Assembly (NCBI GenBank): GCA_016764115.1
Contig: JAESSM010000208.1
Span: 1-6,091, forward strand
DNA from: Bacteroidia bacterium
Lineage (GTDB): Bacteria > Bacteroidota > Bacteroidia > JAESSM01 > NORP286
Direction of reading: 5' to 3'
DNA: 6,091 bases
In this document: positions 5,934 to 6,091 of the stretch, one piece after another
Position numbering within the stretch: the stretch's first letter is position 1
Layout of the letters: each line of letters starts with the position of its first letter
The notes under the pieces: model-generated
Seen by the model: only the letters and a program-made list of their open reading frames with translations
What the model was told of the DNA's origin: nothing
Databases searched by the model: none
Translations under genes and position numbers: made by a program

Positions 5934-5991
5934 CACTAGCGGGATGATACGCTTCATATACTCAACCTTGTAGCCAATAAAAAAAGATTCA

Positions 5992-6091
5992 ATGTACATT
6001 CCAAATTATTATAAGAACGAGAATATAGAAGAAGTGAGAAGCTTTTTAATTAAAAACAGCTTCGGAATTTTGATAAATCAAGGCAATGGAA
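5992..6091 (+). CDS. PaiB-like FMN-binding negative transcriptional regulator (5' part only)
   Basis: The first 33 codons are visible; the window ends inside the gene. The product starts MYIPNYYKNENIEEVRSFL and continues IKNSFGILINQGNG. This matches the start of the PaiB / FMN-binding split-barrel family: MYIPxxF/Y, an acidic helix, then NxFGxLxxQ. The family is about 200 residues long and is annotated as negative transcriptional regulators, after Bacillus PaiB (protease and sporulation control); many members may bind FMN instead of DNA. The start is fixed by the conserved MYIP and by an A-rich AAAAAAAGATTCA just before it. The dyads upstream may control it. The catalytic or ligand-binding part lies outside the window. 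Confidence 0.75.
   Translation, partial: MYIPNYYKNENIEEVRSFLIKNSFGILINQGNG

Noticed and set aside
1..6091. CRISPR array, tRNA or rRNA genes
   Set aside because: No regularly spaced repeats and no tRNA- or rRNA-like sequence were seen on either strand.

Overview
The window looks like chromosomal DNA of a Bacteroidota bacterium, probably of the Cytophagales/Flavobacteriia type. The evidence is A+T-rich DNA, a secreted protein ending in a type IX secretion (Por) sorting domain, A-rich rather than Shine-Dalgarno-like start contexts, and an ECF sigma operon of a kind common in this phylum. No species can be named from the sequence alone.

Layout. (1) 1-1653: a secreted right-handed beta-helix protein with a T9SS tail (133-1545). 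It has a strong two-part hairpin just upstream (63-106) and a second structured element just downstream (1549-1653). The two elements share short blocks (GTGT..AGG, CCTNCGGATNG, TGTTGGCA), so the gene sits between related intergenic repeats, like a cassette. (2) 1654-1908: non-coding, with only short inverted repeats. (3) 1909-2658: an A+T-rich gene interrupted by one in-frame TAG. The reading frame continues to an R-x4-H motif typical of HEPN ribonucleases, so this is best read as a recently inactivated HEPN-like gene. (4) 2697-5497: a tight four-gene operon: ECF sigma factor, one-TM anti-sigma with a duplicated N-terminal motif, exported DUF4097-like beta-solenoid protein, and small outer-membrane beta-barrel protein. 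An ECF-type promoter candidate lies just upstream of the sigma gene. (5) 5541-5766: the decayed N-terminal part of an IS6-family transposase. (6) 5806-5991: a regulatory region with a 16-bp perfect palindrome, a promoter candidate and a 20-bp dyad. (7) 5992-6091: the start of a PaiB-like FMN-binding regulator gene, cut by the window edge.

How the genes may work together. The sigma and anti-sigma genes are 3 bp apart, and the last two genes overlap by 4 bp. The simplest model is a cell-envelope signalling unit: the anti-sigma holds the sigma factor at the inner membrane, and release drives autoregulated expression of a periplasmic or surface solenoid protein and an outer-membrane barrel. The signal is not visible. 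The beta-helix gene, the broken HEPN-like gene and the IS6 remnant look like accessory DNA around this unit.
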